Virus record (IMG/VR): IMGVR_UViG_3300022866_000322
Span: 124,001 to 188,000 of that record
Reading direction: 5' to 3' (one strand)
DNA from: a virus
Length of the DNA stretch: 64,000 nt
A program made the position numbers and the translations under genes. Positions 30,608-39,631 of the stretch are shown piece by piece; the first letter of the stretch is position 1; each line of letters begins with the position of its first letter. The notes under the pieces are model-generated. The model was not told the DNA's origin and did no database searches. It saw only the letters and a list, made by a program, of their open reading frames with translations.

Positions 30608-31868
30608 ATACGTCTGGTCTCTTGGACAATATTTCATCCATTGTAGTTGATTGCGTTCTAATACTTTCTAATTGTAACACACGAGCCTTGCCTTTTGCAA
30701 GTCCTTGTTTGTATTCATTTGGCCATTGTTCGTCAAACGTAGGACGTGATTTAAGTTGCTGTAGTACATCATGCATTGCACCATGTGTGTCCGGCAACAG
30801 TTCGTCCACCCATTTATGTAAAATAGATTTTGGTAGTGCTAGTGGACTCAACGCAATATCCGGGCTAAAGCTGAAAACAACTTTAGCCAAGATATCTACA
30901 TTAAGCTCACGTGCTAGTTTGATTATTGGAACGACTTCAAACATACCCGGTAAGGTAAGCGTGAAGTCTATTCTCATTTGTCTTCTATGAGTAGCTGTAC
31001 TAACTCCTCGTTTAAAATTTTCAAGCCACTCCGGATAGTCAAGACCTGTTCTGACATACTCTCCAATTGTGCCTGTACCGTCAATGCTTGCGCATATTTG
31101 CCAGTCGCGAAGCCCAGGTAAAATATCACTGTAAAGATCGCAACCGCGATAAGTGATCCTACTAAGATTAGTGTTGTACCTTGCATAAACATTTTTTCCA
31201 TCTCCCAGTTCAATTATTCTCTGCATGTACTTCCAGTGTTGCTCGTACATGAGAGGTTCACCGCCTACCCAATAGACTTCCTCGACACGGTGGTCCTCTA
31301 CCGCTTGTGCAAACTCTTGTTCAACTTGAGTACTTTGGAAATGTTCAATCTGATTCTTGACCTCGGGGCGCATCCAACTGTTTTTTGGATCGTGCCAATT
31401 GACCATGTCATGCTGTTTTTGCTCAGTTTCCCATGCACTGGACAGCATGTCGCCGCACATACGGCATTTGAAGTTACATAGGTTACTGAATCGATAATCC
31501 CAGGAGATTGGCTCCATGGAGGTGTAACCTGTTTCGTCAGTTGTTTCTACTGCGTGTAAGTACTTATGCCCAAATAAACTGTTAAAATATGAGCGGTAAA
31601 CGTCAGTGTTTAATAACTTGTCATTGCACACTTCACACTCTGGTAACGTTTCTCCTGCCATCATGCGCTTGCGCACACTACGCATGTGTTCACTATTCCA
31701 ATGCTGTTCTAATGTAATAGGTATATAAGTACCAGTACCTGCTTTTGTATCTATGTACTGTTCAAAGTTTTGTGCTGGTTCACGTGATGCACAACATAAA
31801 CGTCTTTCTGTCTGTGGACTCAGATACGTGTGTGTCCACGGTGCCATGCATAATGTTTTTGATTTCAA
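30582..31868 (-). CDS. Twitch-type radical SAM protein 1
   Basis: The 428-residue protein is a radical SAM enzyme with an extra N-terminal cysteine region. The N-terminal ligands are Cys7 in CMAPW, Cys25-Cys26 and Cys78/Cys81 (ECEVC). The 4Fe-4S motif is C131xxxC135xxC138 (NLCNFKCRMCG), followed by SSAW, and the GGEP SAM site is in YWVGGEPLM. It ends SKRPDVYEWWNQIS. It is the last of seven in transcription order. Such proteins with twitch or SPASM-type auxiliary clusters modify peptides, proteins or sugars; no substrate peptide is recognisable nearby. Confidence 0.85.
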   Translation of the reverse strand: MKSKTLCMAPWTHTYLSPQTERRLCCASREPAQNFEQYIDTKAGTGTYIPITLEQHWNSEHMRSVRKRMMAGETLPECEVCNDKLLNTDVYRSYFNSLFGHKYLHAVETTDETGYTSMEPISWDYRFSNLCNFKCRMCGDMLSSAWETEQKQHDMVNWHDPKNSWMRPEVKNQIEHFQSTQVEQEFAQAVEDHRVEEVYWVGGEPLMYEQHWKYMQRIIELGDGKNVYARYNTNLSRITYRGCDLYSDILPGLRDWQICASIDGTGTIGEYVRTGLDYPEWLENFKRGVSTATHRRQMRIDFTLTLPGMFEVVPIIKLARELNVDILAKVVFSFSPDIALSPLALPKSILHKWVDELLPDTHGAMHDVLQQLKSRPTFDEQWPNEYKQGLAKGKARVLQLESIRTQSTTMDEILSKRPDVYEWWNQIS

Positions 31869-33133
31869 TTTTCGGCCATTGGTAAATTAGCTAACTTAAA
31901 ATATTCTTTTAAATCGTCGTACAAATAATGTTTGCTATCATATACATTCATGTCATAAAAAACTTCTTTGTCCCAGGTATCCCAATTCCACATTTTTTGT
32001 ATATTCATCGACAATCCAAACTCTCTACACAGGTTAGCAAATAGAGGTAGATCTTTATAATTACTCTTTTGTACTACAAAGTCAGCAGATAACTTTGTTT
32101 TAAAATTATTTTCTTCTATTAGATCTTTAACAAATTTTACATTTTTTAATAGGTTGTCCCACTGTCCGCCAACTCGTGTTAGTTTATAGGTTTGCTCACA
32201 GCCTGCATCAAAACTTATACGTAACTCTGAGATATAAGGAAGTAACTTCAACACTAAGTCTTTCTTTGCAATAAGGACACTGCCATTTGTGTGTATAATA
32301 TTCTGTATGTTTGTTTTACCACTATCTATTATGTAGTCAAGCAGTTCTAAATAAACGTCACTTATAAATGGCTCGCCGCCAGCCCATCTGATAATTATAG
32401 GTTGGTCCTTGATTTCGTCAATTATCAATTTTTTAATCTTTTCAGATATCGTATCATTAATTGGTCTTATAATGAGATCATTGTTGTAATTTTGATATTC
32501 TACTCTACAACTCGGACACTTAAAATTACAGCTAATATCAAAATCAAAAACTAAATTTTTTGGTATTTGTGTAACACAAAGATTTGAATCATCTTGATCG
32601 TCTAACTCTAAAGGTATTTGATCTTTATCAGTGTACGTTTTTTTGTGCGATGCTGGGTTAGCAGACTGGAAAAACGTACATATACTAGAATTGCAGTAGT
32701 AATATCTATCTTTAAGAATCTCGAATCTAATTTTCTTTGCTTGGTTGCAATTTAATATTTCGTAAATGTTTTTTGAATCCAATACTGTGCCTAAGAAAAT
32801 AGGAATCCAACTTGAGCAAGCACATAAAAAAACATTCCCGTTTTCATTGACTCCCATTGTTTCCCATGGTTCCCTGCACCTGTTTGTTCCAGTATATGAT
32901 TTGTTATAAAAAACTTGATCCTGGCGTGTTTGAATTGATGTTGACAACTCTTCGGTTGACTTAGATGCTATATCTTTATAATGTTCCTCCATTACGCCAA
33001 CAAAATTACTTAATTCATTGTCAATGGTAGGAGAAACACTATAGTTGTCATTAATAAAATCGTCATACTGAGGCCAATCCGCCCCTTTAAATTTTCTGTA
33101 TGATTTACTATCTATTATTTTCTTTAATTCCAT
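31865..33133 (-). CDS. Divergent radical SAM protein 2
   Basis: The 422-residue protein has the cluster motif C202xxxC206xxC209 (ISCNFKCPSC) and WAGGEPF, so it is a radical SAM enzyme. It is the outlier of the seven: it has a 200-residue N-terminal region with Cys86, Cys104, Cys106, Cys147 and Cys152 (RCREPW, FLCACSSW, YYCNSSIC), lacks the SSxW motif, and has a different C-terminus. The N-terminal region resembles a SPASM-like auxiliary-cluster domain placed before the barrel. It overlaps the first gene by four bases, and a 7-base gap separates it from radical SAM 3. Confidence 0.82.
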   Translation of the reverse strand: MELKKIIDSKSYRKFKGADWPQYDDFINDNYSVSPTIDNELSNFVGVMEEHYKDIASKSTEELSTSIQTRQDQVFYNKSYTGTNRCREPWETMGVNENGNVFLCACSSWIPIFLGTVLDSKNIYEILNCNQAKKIRFEILKDRYYYCNSSICTFFQSANPASHKKTYTDKDQIPLELDDQDDSNLCVTQIPKNLVFDFDISCNFKCPSCRVEYQNYNNDLIIRPINDTISEKIKKLIIDEIKDQPIIIRWAGGEPFISDVYLELLDYIIDSGKTNIQNIIHTNGSVLIAKKDLVLKLLPYISELRISFDAGCEQTYKLTRVGGQWDNLLKNVKFVKDLIEENNFKTKLSADFVVQKSNYKDLPLFANLCREFGLSMNIQKMWNWDTWDKEVFYDMNVYDSKHYLYDDLKEYFKLANLPMAEN

Positions 33134-33140
33134 AGTCTTG

Positions 33141-34346
33141 TTAGTACCCCATTGCCTTTGCTATTTCCGGGTGTGTGTCTGAAAAACTTTCTTTACGATA
33201 TCTATCAGTTTGTTGCATCTTAAACACAAACTCTTCGCCGTCAGTTCCTGCACCATTTTCGATAAATTTTACAATGCGCATGATTTCTGCTTTATGTTTG
33301 GGCATGAATTTACCGTTAAGTAACTTCTCCACCACAATACGTTTTGCTACTGGTGTCAATCCATCAATACACATGTGCTTAGGATCGTGTAACATGTTAA
33401 AGTAATGATCATTGAACGTTTGTGTGTTTACCCACTCGCATAGTTCTTCTAAGTAATAAACATTTTGTGCGTTAATGGTCATGCACACTTGTGTGGTAAT
33501 TTTTCTTATGTTGCGATCACGCAGTTTATGAAAACGTCTTATGTTGTCTTCTACTTCGTTCCACTTAGCACCGTAGCGTTCGTATTCAAAACGCTTGCCT
33601 ACGTTGTCGATACTGAATGCAATATCCACACGTTTAAAGTGACTCCATAACTCATACGCATCTGGCCATTGTGTACCGTTTGTGTTGTAGTGTATGTCAA
33701 TGTCTTTGGCGTAGCCTTGATCTACTGCATACTGTAGCAATTCAAAGTGTTCTTTGATCATAAATGGCTCACCGCCAGTGAATTCTAGATACTTGATGTT
33801 GGGTAGTAGTTCACGTAGGTTGTCCCAGAAGGCTTGTGTCTTTCTTGGCCATTGTCCTTGTTGCAAGAACTTGTATGCCAAGTGGCTCTTTTTGTTCTTC
33901 AATTCGGGTATATAATCTATTTCTTCTTGTGCCCATTTACTACTGCTCCAACTTCCGCATATACGACACTTTAGGTTACAAATGTTCCCCAGCTTTAAAT
34001 CCACAAACCATAATTGGTCTGGTTTGTCGTTAGCATAGTCTACTTTGTCAACAAACTCTTTTAGTCGGATCCTACTGTGTATGCGTTTGCTTGCACGGCC
34101 TGCGGCTTCTTCTTGCCAACAGCGTGTGCAGGTCTCTGGTTTCTCACCATTTCTAAATTGTTGCCGTAAGTCTTGCATGTACTTGCTGTTGTATATTGTC
34201 TGCAAATTGTCTTTGTTTAAGTCATACTTTTCGCCTGACTCATCTGTTATTTCGTCTATTGCCAAACAGCAAGGTCTTGCGGATCCAATTGGACTAGCTT
34301 CTATGCTAATCCAAGGTAGCATGCATATTGTTTTAGGAAGTTCCAT
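33141..34346 (-). CDS. Twitch-type radical SAM protein 3
   Basis: The 401-residue radical SAM protein has N-terminal Cys8 in CMLPW, Cys26-Cys27 (RPCCLA) and Cys73/Cys76 (ETCTRCW). The barrel cysteines are C123xxxC127xxC130 (NICNLKCRICG), followed by SSSKW, and the SAM motif is EFTGGEPFM. It ends SFSDTHPEIAKAMGY. It belongs to the CMxPW/CC subgroup with numbers 1 and 4. The end of number 4 overlaps its start by 14 bases. Confidence 0.87.
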   Translation of the reverse strand: MELPKTICMLPWISIEASPIGSARPCCLAIDEITDESGEKYDLNKDNLQTIYNSKYMQDLRQQFRNGEKPETCTRCWQEEAAGRASKRIHSRIRLKEFVDKVDYANDKPDQLWFVDLKLGNICNLKCRICGSWSSSKWAQEEIDYIPELKNKKSHLAYKFLQQGQWPRKTQAFWDNLRELLPNIKYLEFTGGEPFMIKEHFELLQYAVDQGYAKDIDIHYNTNGTQWPDAYELWSHFKRVDIAFSIDNVGKRFEYERYGAKWNEVEDNIRRFHKLRDRNIRKITTQVCMTINAQNVYYLEELCEWVNTQTFNDHYFNMLHDPKHMCIDGLTPVAKRIVVEKLLNGKFMPKHKAEIMRIVKFIENGAGTDGEEFVFKMQQTDRYRKESFSDTHPEIAKAMGY

Positions 34347-35661
34347 TTAGTTCCTTGTACTCAGGGAATGTGTCCCAGAAGTTTTCGTTTCTTATAACAT
34401 CTAATTTTGCAATTTGTTGCTCAAACTCAGGCCACTGCTTGTTGTTATCTTGTCCTTGTAATAAACTCAACACACTCTCATAGCCATTAATGGCACGACG
34501 TAAACTGTCCTGCGGGTCTAACCATGCAATATGTTCTTTGTACTTGGGCGTTATAACATTCTTTTTAAATTCCGTTGTAAATATATCTGGTCTGTACCAG
34601 TCTGGTGACTGACATATATTAATATTCCAGTCTTTTGCTTCAATTAGCCCTAACTCTACCCACTCTTTGTGAAAGTCTGGCACGTGTAGCACGTTCATTG
34701 CACTCACGGTTGCGCTTACATAAAAGTCCACATGCGGTACTTCTTTTAACATGCGTTGTCTGTTCTCAACTGTTTGTTTCCAATCTGTGCCTTTGCGCAT
34801 AAGCTCTGCTCTAGCACCACTAGCATCTAAACTGGCGCCAACACTAACATTCGTAAAATGTTGCCAGTAATCGAATACATGTTTGTTTTTATAACGCATT
34901 TCGCTAAAGTTTGTATTGTACTGTATTCGCACATCTGTCTTACCGTACTCTATTAGTTTGTCTAATAGATAATAATGTTCTTTCATTATAAGTGGTTCGC
35001 CACCTGCAAAATACACCTGCTCTAAATGTGGAATATGCTGTTCCATTTGTTCCAACATACTGTCTTCGTTGCCCGCAGTATACTCTACTCGTGCCATGTC
35101 CCTACCCAGTACATCTGGCTTACGATTATACAGTTTTACATGGTCATTATACCAATTACTGCTAAAGATAGGACCACAACTTCTACAGCTAAAGTTACAC
35201 AGGTTACTGAACCTAACGTCCCAGTAGCGTATTTTAAAATCATCTACAGAACCATCTGCATTAGTCTGCTCTGCTTCTGCTATGTGATGACCGTAGTTTC
35301 TGTTTGAATCGTTGCGCATACTAAATGCACCGTGTTGTTCTTGCTCGTAACACTTGGTACATTCTTTACACTCTTTACCTGCAAGCATATTTGTACGCAT
35401 TGTTTTGTAATCGTCTTGATTCCATACCTCTTCCATAGTATGCTTGCGTAAGTCACCTACAGGATGCCAATAATCACTTAGACAACAAGGATATGCTCTG
35501 CCATCTGGAAATGCATGCATGTGCATCCAGGGCAACATGCAAAACGTTTTGCTGTCCATTAACAAGTCTGTTTGTTTCTCAGTCAAGTCTTCTAGTTCTG
35601 CAAAGTACGGCTTGCGACTCATGTAGTCGTAGCCTTTGTTGTAAAATTTTTTAGAGTCCAT
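34333..35661 (-). CDS. Twitch-type radical SAM protein 4
   Basis: The 442-residue radical SAM protein has a 34-residue N-terminal extension and then Cys41 in CMLPWM, Cys59-Cys60 (YPCCLS) and Cys98/Cys101/Cys104 (ECKECTKC-like, three cysteines). The barrel motif is C155xxxC159xxC162 (NLCNFSCRSCG), followed by IFSSNW; FAGGEPLIM is the SAM site. The C-terminus reads NFWDTFPEYKELNG. An internal ATG could give the usual start, but 35661 overlaps the upstream gene by 11 bases and is favoured. Confidence 0.86.
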   Translation of the reverse strand: MDSKKFYNKGYDYMSRKPYFAELEDLTEKQTDLLMDSKTFCMLPWMHMHAFPDGRAYPCCLSDYWHPVGDLRKHTMEEVWNQDDYKTMRTNMLAGKECKECTKCYEQEQHGAFSMRNDSNRNYGHHIAEAEQTNADGSVDDFKIRYWDVRFSNLCNFSCRSCGPIFSSNWYNDHVKLYNRKPDVLGRDMARVEYTAGNEDSMLEQMEQHIPHLEQVYFAGGEPLIMKEHYYLLDKLIEYGKTDVRIQYNTNFSEMRYKNKHVFDYWQHFTNVSVGASLDASGARAELMRKGTDWKQTVENRQRMLKEVPHVDFYVSATVSAMNVLHVPDFHKEWVELGLIEAKDWNINICQSPDWYRPDIFTTEFKKNVITPKYKEHIAWLDPQDSLRRAINGYESVLSLLQGQDNNKQWPEFEQQIAKLDVIRNENFWDTFPEYKELNGTS

Positions 35662-36994
35662 TGTACCAATCTGCTAGTTCTGGAAAAGTCTCTGTCAAGT
35701 TCTTTCCTCTGCGTTTGTCATACTGTTCGTGAAACTGTTTAAAGTCGTTGTGTAGTTTGGGCATGTCGAATGTGTCTGAATGTGGTGTTTCTACTACATC
35801 CAAGTAATCAATTAATCGTATGATGTGGTTAATCTCATGTTCATGCAACAACTGCCCAATTGGTCGTGCCGTTTGATAATCCAACCATGTGCGTAAACGT
35901 TCTTTGTGTTTAATTCTAATTTCTTCAGGGAACACCAACGGACTTTGGAAACTAGGGAAGCGTAAGATATTAAGTGTAAAACTTACAGCATGTTTACCGT
36001 GTTTTGATTTCCATCCAACTAATAAATCTAAAAAGGCAGTCAGACTTTCCAAACACAATGCATTAATTGTACACATTACATGTAACCCACGCAATTTATT
36101 TCTATGTACTTTTAGTACTTTGTTTATGTTATCACACCACAGTTCCCATTCCAGGCCGTCACGTATATACTCTGCTTGTTTATCCCAACTTTCGTTGCTA
36201 GTATATAGGTCTATAGGTTGGTCTACACTGTCGAACAATCTATCTACATCTATATCCTTACCTAAGTTACTGTTAATCGCCAAGCGTGTTTTACTCTTGC
36301 CTTTGTTTTGTTTAAACCAGTCTATAAGTTTCCAGGTGTAGCCACTCATTAGTGGTTCGCCACCTGTAATGCGTAGTTCGTCTAGCGTTCGGTGTAGGTC
36401 TGATTCCCACCACTTGAAGAACGCCTCAACATAAGGATTTTCCTCGCCGAATTTGTACAACTGCGCACTGTCATGAGCATGGGTAAAATGATTACGCCCG
36501 TCAGAAACAAGCCCAGTATAACTTCCGTTTGATTTGATATCCTTAACCCATGTACTACTAAAAGCAGGGTTGCAATAACTGCAAGCAAATTGACAAGTCC
36601 TATCGAAACTGATTTCCAAAGTTCGTAAGTCCACGTCTCCTGTTGCATCTGATTGATATGCATCGTCTAATTCCTTTATAGTATATATTTTACTTTTATA
36701 CACACGGTCAGAAATGTTATCACGTTTGATATCTTCAATCTTCCAGCAGTACTCACAACCTGGCGGACGTTCTCCTGCCTGCATCTGCGCCCTGTCTTGC
36801 TTCTTTTCGGGCGTGTTGTGTATTGCTTTGGGATTACGCTTAACTTCTTCAATATCAACTTTGTGTGCTGGTGGATGATGACAACTGGTACTCATGCCAC
36901 TACCAAGCCATATAGTAGCGTTATACCATTTTGCTCCACAAAAGCTCGCTGACTTTGTGTCTAATATTTGTTGTTTAAATTCTAAATCATTCAT
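35651..36994 (-). CDS. Radical SAM protein 5 (CxxKW subgroup)
   Basis: The 447-residue protein has the cluster C134xxxC138xxC141 (RTCQFACSYCN) with FSSTW after it, and RITGGEPLM. Its N-terminal set differs from the CC subgroup: Cys19 (FCGAKW), Cys38 followed by two histidines (TSCHHPP) and Cys80/Cys83 (PGCEYCW). A histidine may therefore replace one auxiliary-cluster cysteine. It ends NLTETFPELADWYNGL. It overlaps number 6 by four bases. Confidence 0.85.
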   Translation of the reverse strand: MNDLEFKQQILDTKSASFCGAKWYNATIWLGSGMSTSCHHPPAHKVDIEEVKRNPKAIHNTPEKKQDRAQMQAGERPPGCEYCWKIEDIKRDNISDRVYKSKIYTIKELDDAYQSDATGDVDLRTLEISFDRTCQFACSYCNPAFSSTWVKDIKSNGSYTGLVSDGRNHFTHAHDSAQLYKFGEENPYVEAFFKWWESDLHRTLDELRITGGEPLMSGYTWKLIDWFKQNKGKSKTRLAINSNLGKDIDVDRLFDSVDQPIDLYTSNESWDKQAEYIRDGLEWELWCDNINKVLKVHRNKLRGLHVMCTINALCLESLTAFLDLLVGWKSKHGKHAVSFTLNILRFPSFQSPLVFPEEIRIKHKERLRTWLDYQTARPIGQLLHEHEINHIIRLIDYLDVVETPHSDTFDMPKLHNDFKQFHEQYDKRRGKNLTETFPELADWYNGL

Positions 36995-38253
36995 TTTAAA
37001 TTATATTTTCCAAATTCGGCAACTAGCCAAGGAAAGGTTTTCCTCCAATTTATGTTTCTTCTCAAATCAATATCATTTAAAAAGTGAAACAAACTTGTTA
37101 TTTCCTTGACATTCGGTTCTTTGCTGTTGCTTTGCTTTCTTAATCCATCTAAGTAGTCTTTACTAAGCTGTTCTTCCTCTGTGTCAACAGGCTTTAATGC
37201 CAATGCCTTTTGAAAGTCTTCTTCGAATATGTTTCCGAATATGTCTATTCTTTGATTAGTAGGATCATTTACAGAGTTTTGATACAAGTAAATCTTTCTA
37301 ACCTTAGACCATTCCCTAACTTTTTCAAGTAATATAGGATAAGTTTTTATAGTCATTGGAGTAAGTGTTGAGTTAATAACTAAGTTAATATACTTCTTAG
37401 ACAATATGTACAAAAAGTTTTCTTCCCATTGTTTTAAATCTAACGGAAATCTAACATACTCGGCTTCCGGCCCCCAATTGTCCAAACTTGCTGTAACTTG
37501 AAACCCACCTATTTTTCTTTTTGCTATTAATTTCTCTACTTTACTTATAATTTCAACTAATCTATCTTTCTTAACACTAAGATTGGTAAAAATTTGTAGT
37601 GTAAGTTTCGGACTGGGGTATTGATCAAATATATCCAAACATTCTATAAATTCTTTTTGAAATAAAGGTTCTCCACCTAAAAAGTTAAACTGGCTTAAAT
37701 TATGCCCTTCGTTCTTTAACCAATCGTATACCTTTTGCTTGTTGGCATCGAAGCTATTTGCATTCTTAAAAATTACGCCATGTCTCGAATAACTCCACTT
37801 TTGACTTGTGTATTGCCCGACATGCTTGAAGTTTTCTTCTGCCCACATAGAGCTGAAAAGTTCTGAACAGTATAGACATTTTTGATTACACAAGTTGCTG
37901 AAATAAACTTCCAACACTGTAGGTGTCACACTGGTTGCTATCGGATTGTCCTTGAGTTCAGGGGGAGTTGGGACGCCGGGCATTGCCAGATTTGTTGTTC
38001 TATCGCTCTCGCCTCCTGCTTGTTCTATGTCTCTGCAGTATTCGCATCCTTGGCCAGGCCACTTGCCTTCTAGCATCATTTCCCTTGATTTAACTTTCTC
38101 TTCTGTATTATGAAAATCAAATGTATCTAAATCAAATTCATGTCGGTTGCAACGATGACAACTTGCTGTTTCGCCTAAACTGAGATATATGGTGCTCCAT
38201 CCCCATTTCAGACGGCAAGCAGTTTCTGTTTTTATAGGAAATATTTTATTCAT
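36991..38253 (-). CDS. Radical SAM protein 6 (CxxKW subgroup)
   Basis: The 420-residue protein has C122xxxC126xxC129 (NLCNQKCLYCS) followed by LFSSMW, and FLGGEPLFQ. N-terminal ligands are Cys13 (CRLKW), Cys32/Cys35 (SCHRCN) and Cys70/Cys73 (GQGCEYC), close to numbers 5 and 7. It ends RKTFPWLVAEFGKYN. It is more lysine-rich than its neighbours. Its overlaps of four and eight bases place it between numbers 5 and 7 in the same run. Confidence 0.85.
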   Translation of the reverse strand: MNKIFPIKTETACRLKWGWSTIYLSLGETASCHRCNRHEFDLDTFDFHNTEEKVKSREMMLEGKWPGQGCEYCRDIEQAGGESDRTTNLAMPGVPTPPELKDNPIATSVTPTVLEVYFSNLCNQKCLYCSELFSSMWAEENFKHVGQYTSQKWSYSRHGVIFKNANSFDANKQKVYDWLKNEGHNLSQFNFLGGEPLFQKEFIECLDIFDQYPSPKLTLQIFTNLSVKKDRLVEIISKVEKLIAKRKIGGFQVTASLDNWGPEAEYVRFPLDLKQWEENFLYILSKKYINLVINSTLTPMTIKTYPILLEKVREWSKVRKIYLYQNSVNDPTNQRIDIFGNIFEEDFQKALALKPVDTEEEQLSKDYLDGLRKQSNSKEPNVKEITSLFHFLNDIDLRRNINWRKTFPWLVAEFGKYNLK

Positions 38254-39631
38254 TGTGTGCGTGGTACCTGCATTCTTCCCAAAACTCTTTCATTTGTGGG
38301 AACGTTGCTAAAAAGTTAGTCTTACTACGTTTGTCTTGCTCGTTAAAAAATCTATAAAAGTCTGCACGTTGCATTATAACATACTCTGGTGTTAATTTGC
38401 TACCTTCGCGCATCCAATCTAGAACTCTGTGCATACGTGCTATTTCATAATCTTTAAATCCAACATACATGTTTTCTTCTGTTTCGCGATGTAATTCCAT
38501 CCACTCTATAATGCCCGCTAACCTGTCTGCATACACAGGCGGGAGTATCTGCAAACTTTGCCAAGTTGGCTGGCGCAGTATGGGAGTGTCAAACCAAACA
38601 CGTTGGTATGTATGACTCTGAGTTGCTCGTAAACGCAATATTTCTTGCAATAGATCCTGTAAACCTAATATGTTTAGATTATTCATTGTTATAATAAACG
38701 TTAAACTATTTCGGTACGGAATCTGAGTAAGGAAACTGTCACACCGCTTTATAATCTTCTGATAGTCTGCACCGTATCTGATATAATGTGCATGTTCTGC
38801 TATGCCAGTATCAATACTAACATACTGCATAAAGTGTTCTATGTTGCTGTTACATAGTTTTTCTACATAATTTAAGTATTGGATCCACAACTTTTCATCT
38901 ACACTAAAGTTACTGGTAACATCTATGTGCAGATCAGGCTTGGGAAACGCCAACACATAATCAAACACTTTGAATGTGTTACGATCCATAAGTGGTTCGC
39001 CGCCAGTCATCCTAAAGTGTTTTAGTTTAGGATACAGTTCGGGCCACCATTTCCAAAATGCTTCCACATACGGATTCTCTTCGCGAGCAGGGATAGGTCT
39101 ACGTCTGCCTGCAAAGTGTTCCGGGGCATTGTGTGGTTTGCTGGTTGGGTATGCGCCAAATCTTTTTATTTCGTCAGCCCAAGTACTGCTAAACTGAGGG
39201 CTACAGTAACTACACTTAAGATTACAAGCGTTGTTAAAATTGACTTCCACATAACTCGGTATTTCATCTTCATCGCCAGTGCTCTCCATTATACGGTCAA
39301 AGTGTTCTGCGGCCCAAGGCTCGCCTGAGCGATAATGTCTATCACTAAGGTTACCCATGTCTTCTTGTGTCCAACAATAACTACATTCGTTTGGACGTTC
39401 CTGCTTGATCATTATTTTGCGTTGTTCTTTTTTGTGCTTGGTATTGTGCAGTGCGCTAGGATTATCTTTTAGTTCAGCGGCATCTATTTGGTGCAGTGGC
39501 GGATGATAACAACTGTTGTTCAACCCTGTAGGCAAGTGCAGACTTACCTGTTGCCATTTGGCAAGGCACATTCCGTTTCCAAGTTTGTCACGCATCTGTT
39601 CTGCGCTATTCATAAAAACTGATTTAGCCAT
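38246..39631 (-). CDS. Radical SAM protein 7 (CxxKW subgroup)
   Basis: The 461-residue protein has C136xxxC140xxC143 (NACNLKCSYCS) followed by QFSSTW, and RMTGGEPLM. The N-terminal set is Cys22 (MCLAKW), Cys41 followed by Tyr-His (SCYHPP) and Cys83/Cys86 (ECSYCW). It ends FLATFPQMKEFWEE. It is the first radical SAM gene in transcription order, sharing one base with the glycosyltransferase-like gene upstream. It most resembles number 5, suggesting duplication. Confidence 0.86.
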   Translation of the reverse strand: MAKSVFMNSAEQMRDKLGNGMCLAKWQQVSLHLPTGLNNSCYHPPLHQIDAAELKDNPSALHNTKHKKEQRKIMIKQERPNECSYCWTQEDMGNLSDRHYRSGEPWAAEHFDRIMESTGDEDEIPSYVEVNFNNACNLKCSYCSPQFSSTWADEIKRFGAYPTSKPHNAPEHFAGRRRPIPAREENPYVEAFWKWWPELYPKLKHFRMTGGEPLMDRNTFKVFDYVLAFPKPDLHIDVTSNFSVDEKLWIQYLNYVEKLCNSNIEHFMQYVSIDTGIAEHAHYIRYGADYQKIIKRCDSFLTQIPYRNSLTFIITMNNLNILGLQDLLQEILRLRATQSHTYQRVWFDTPILRQPTWQSLQILPPVYADRLAGIIEWMELHRETEENMYVGFKDYEIARMHRVLDWMREGSKLTPEYVIMQRADFYRFFNEQDKRSKTNFLATFPQMKEFWEECRYHAHNE

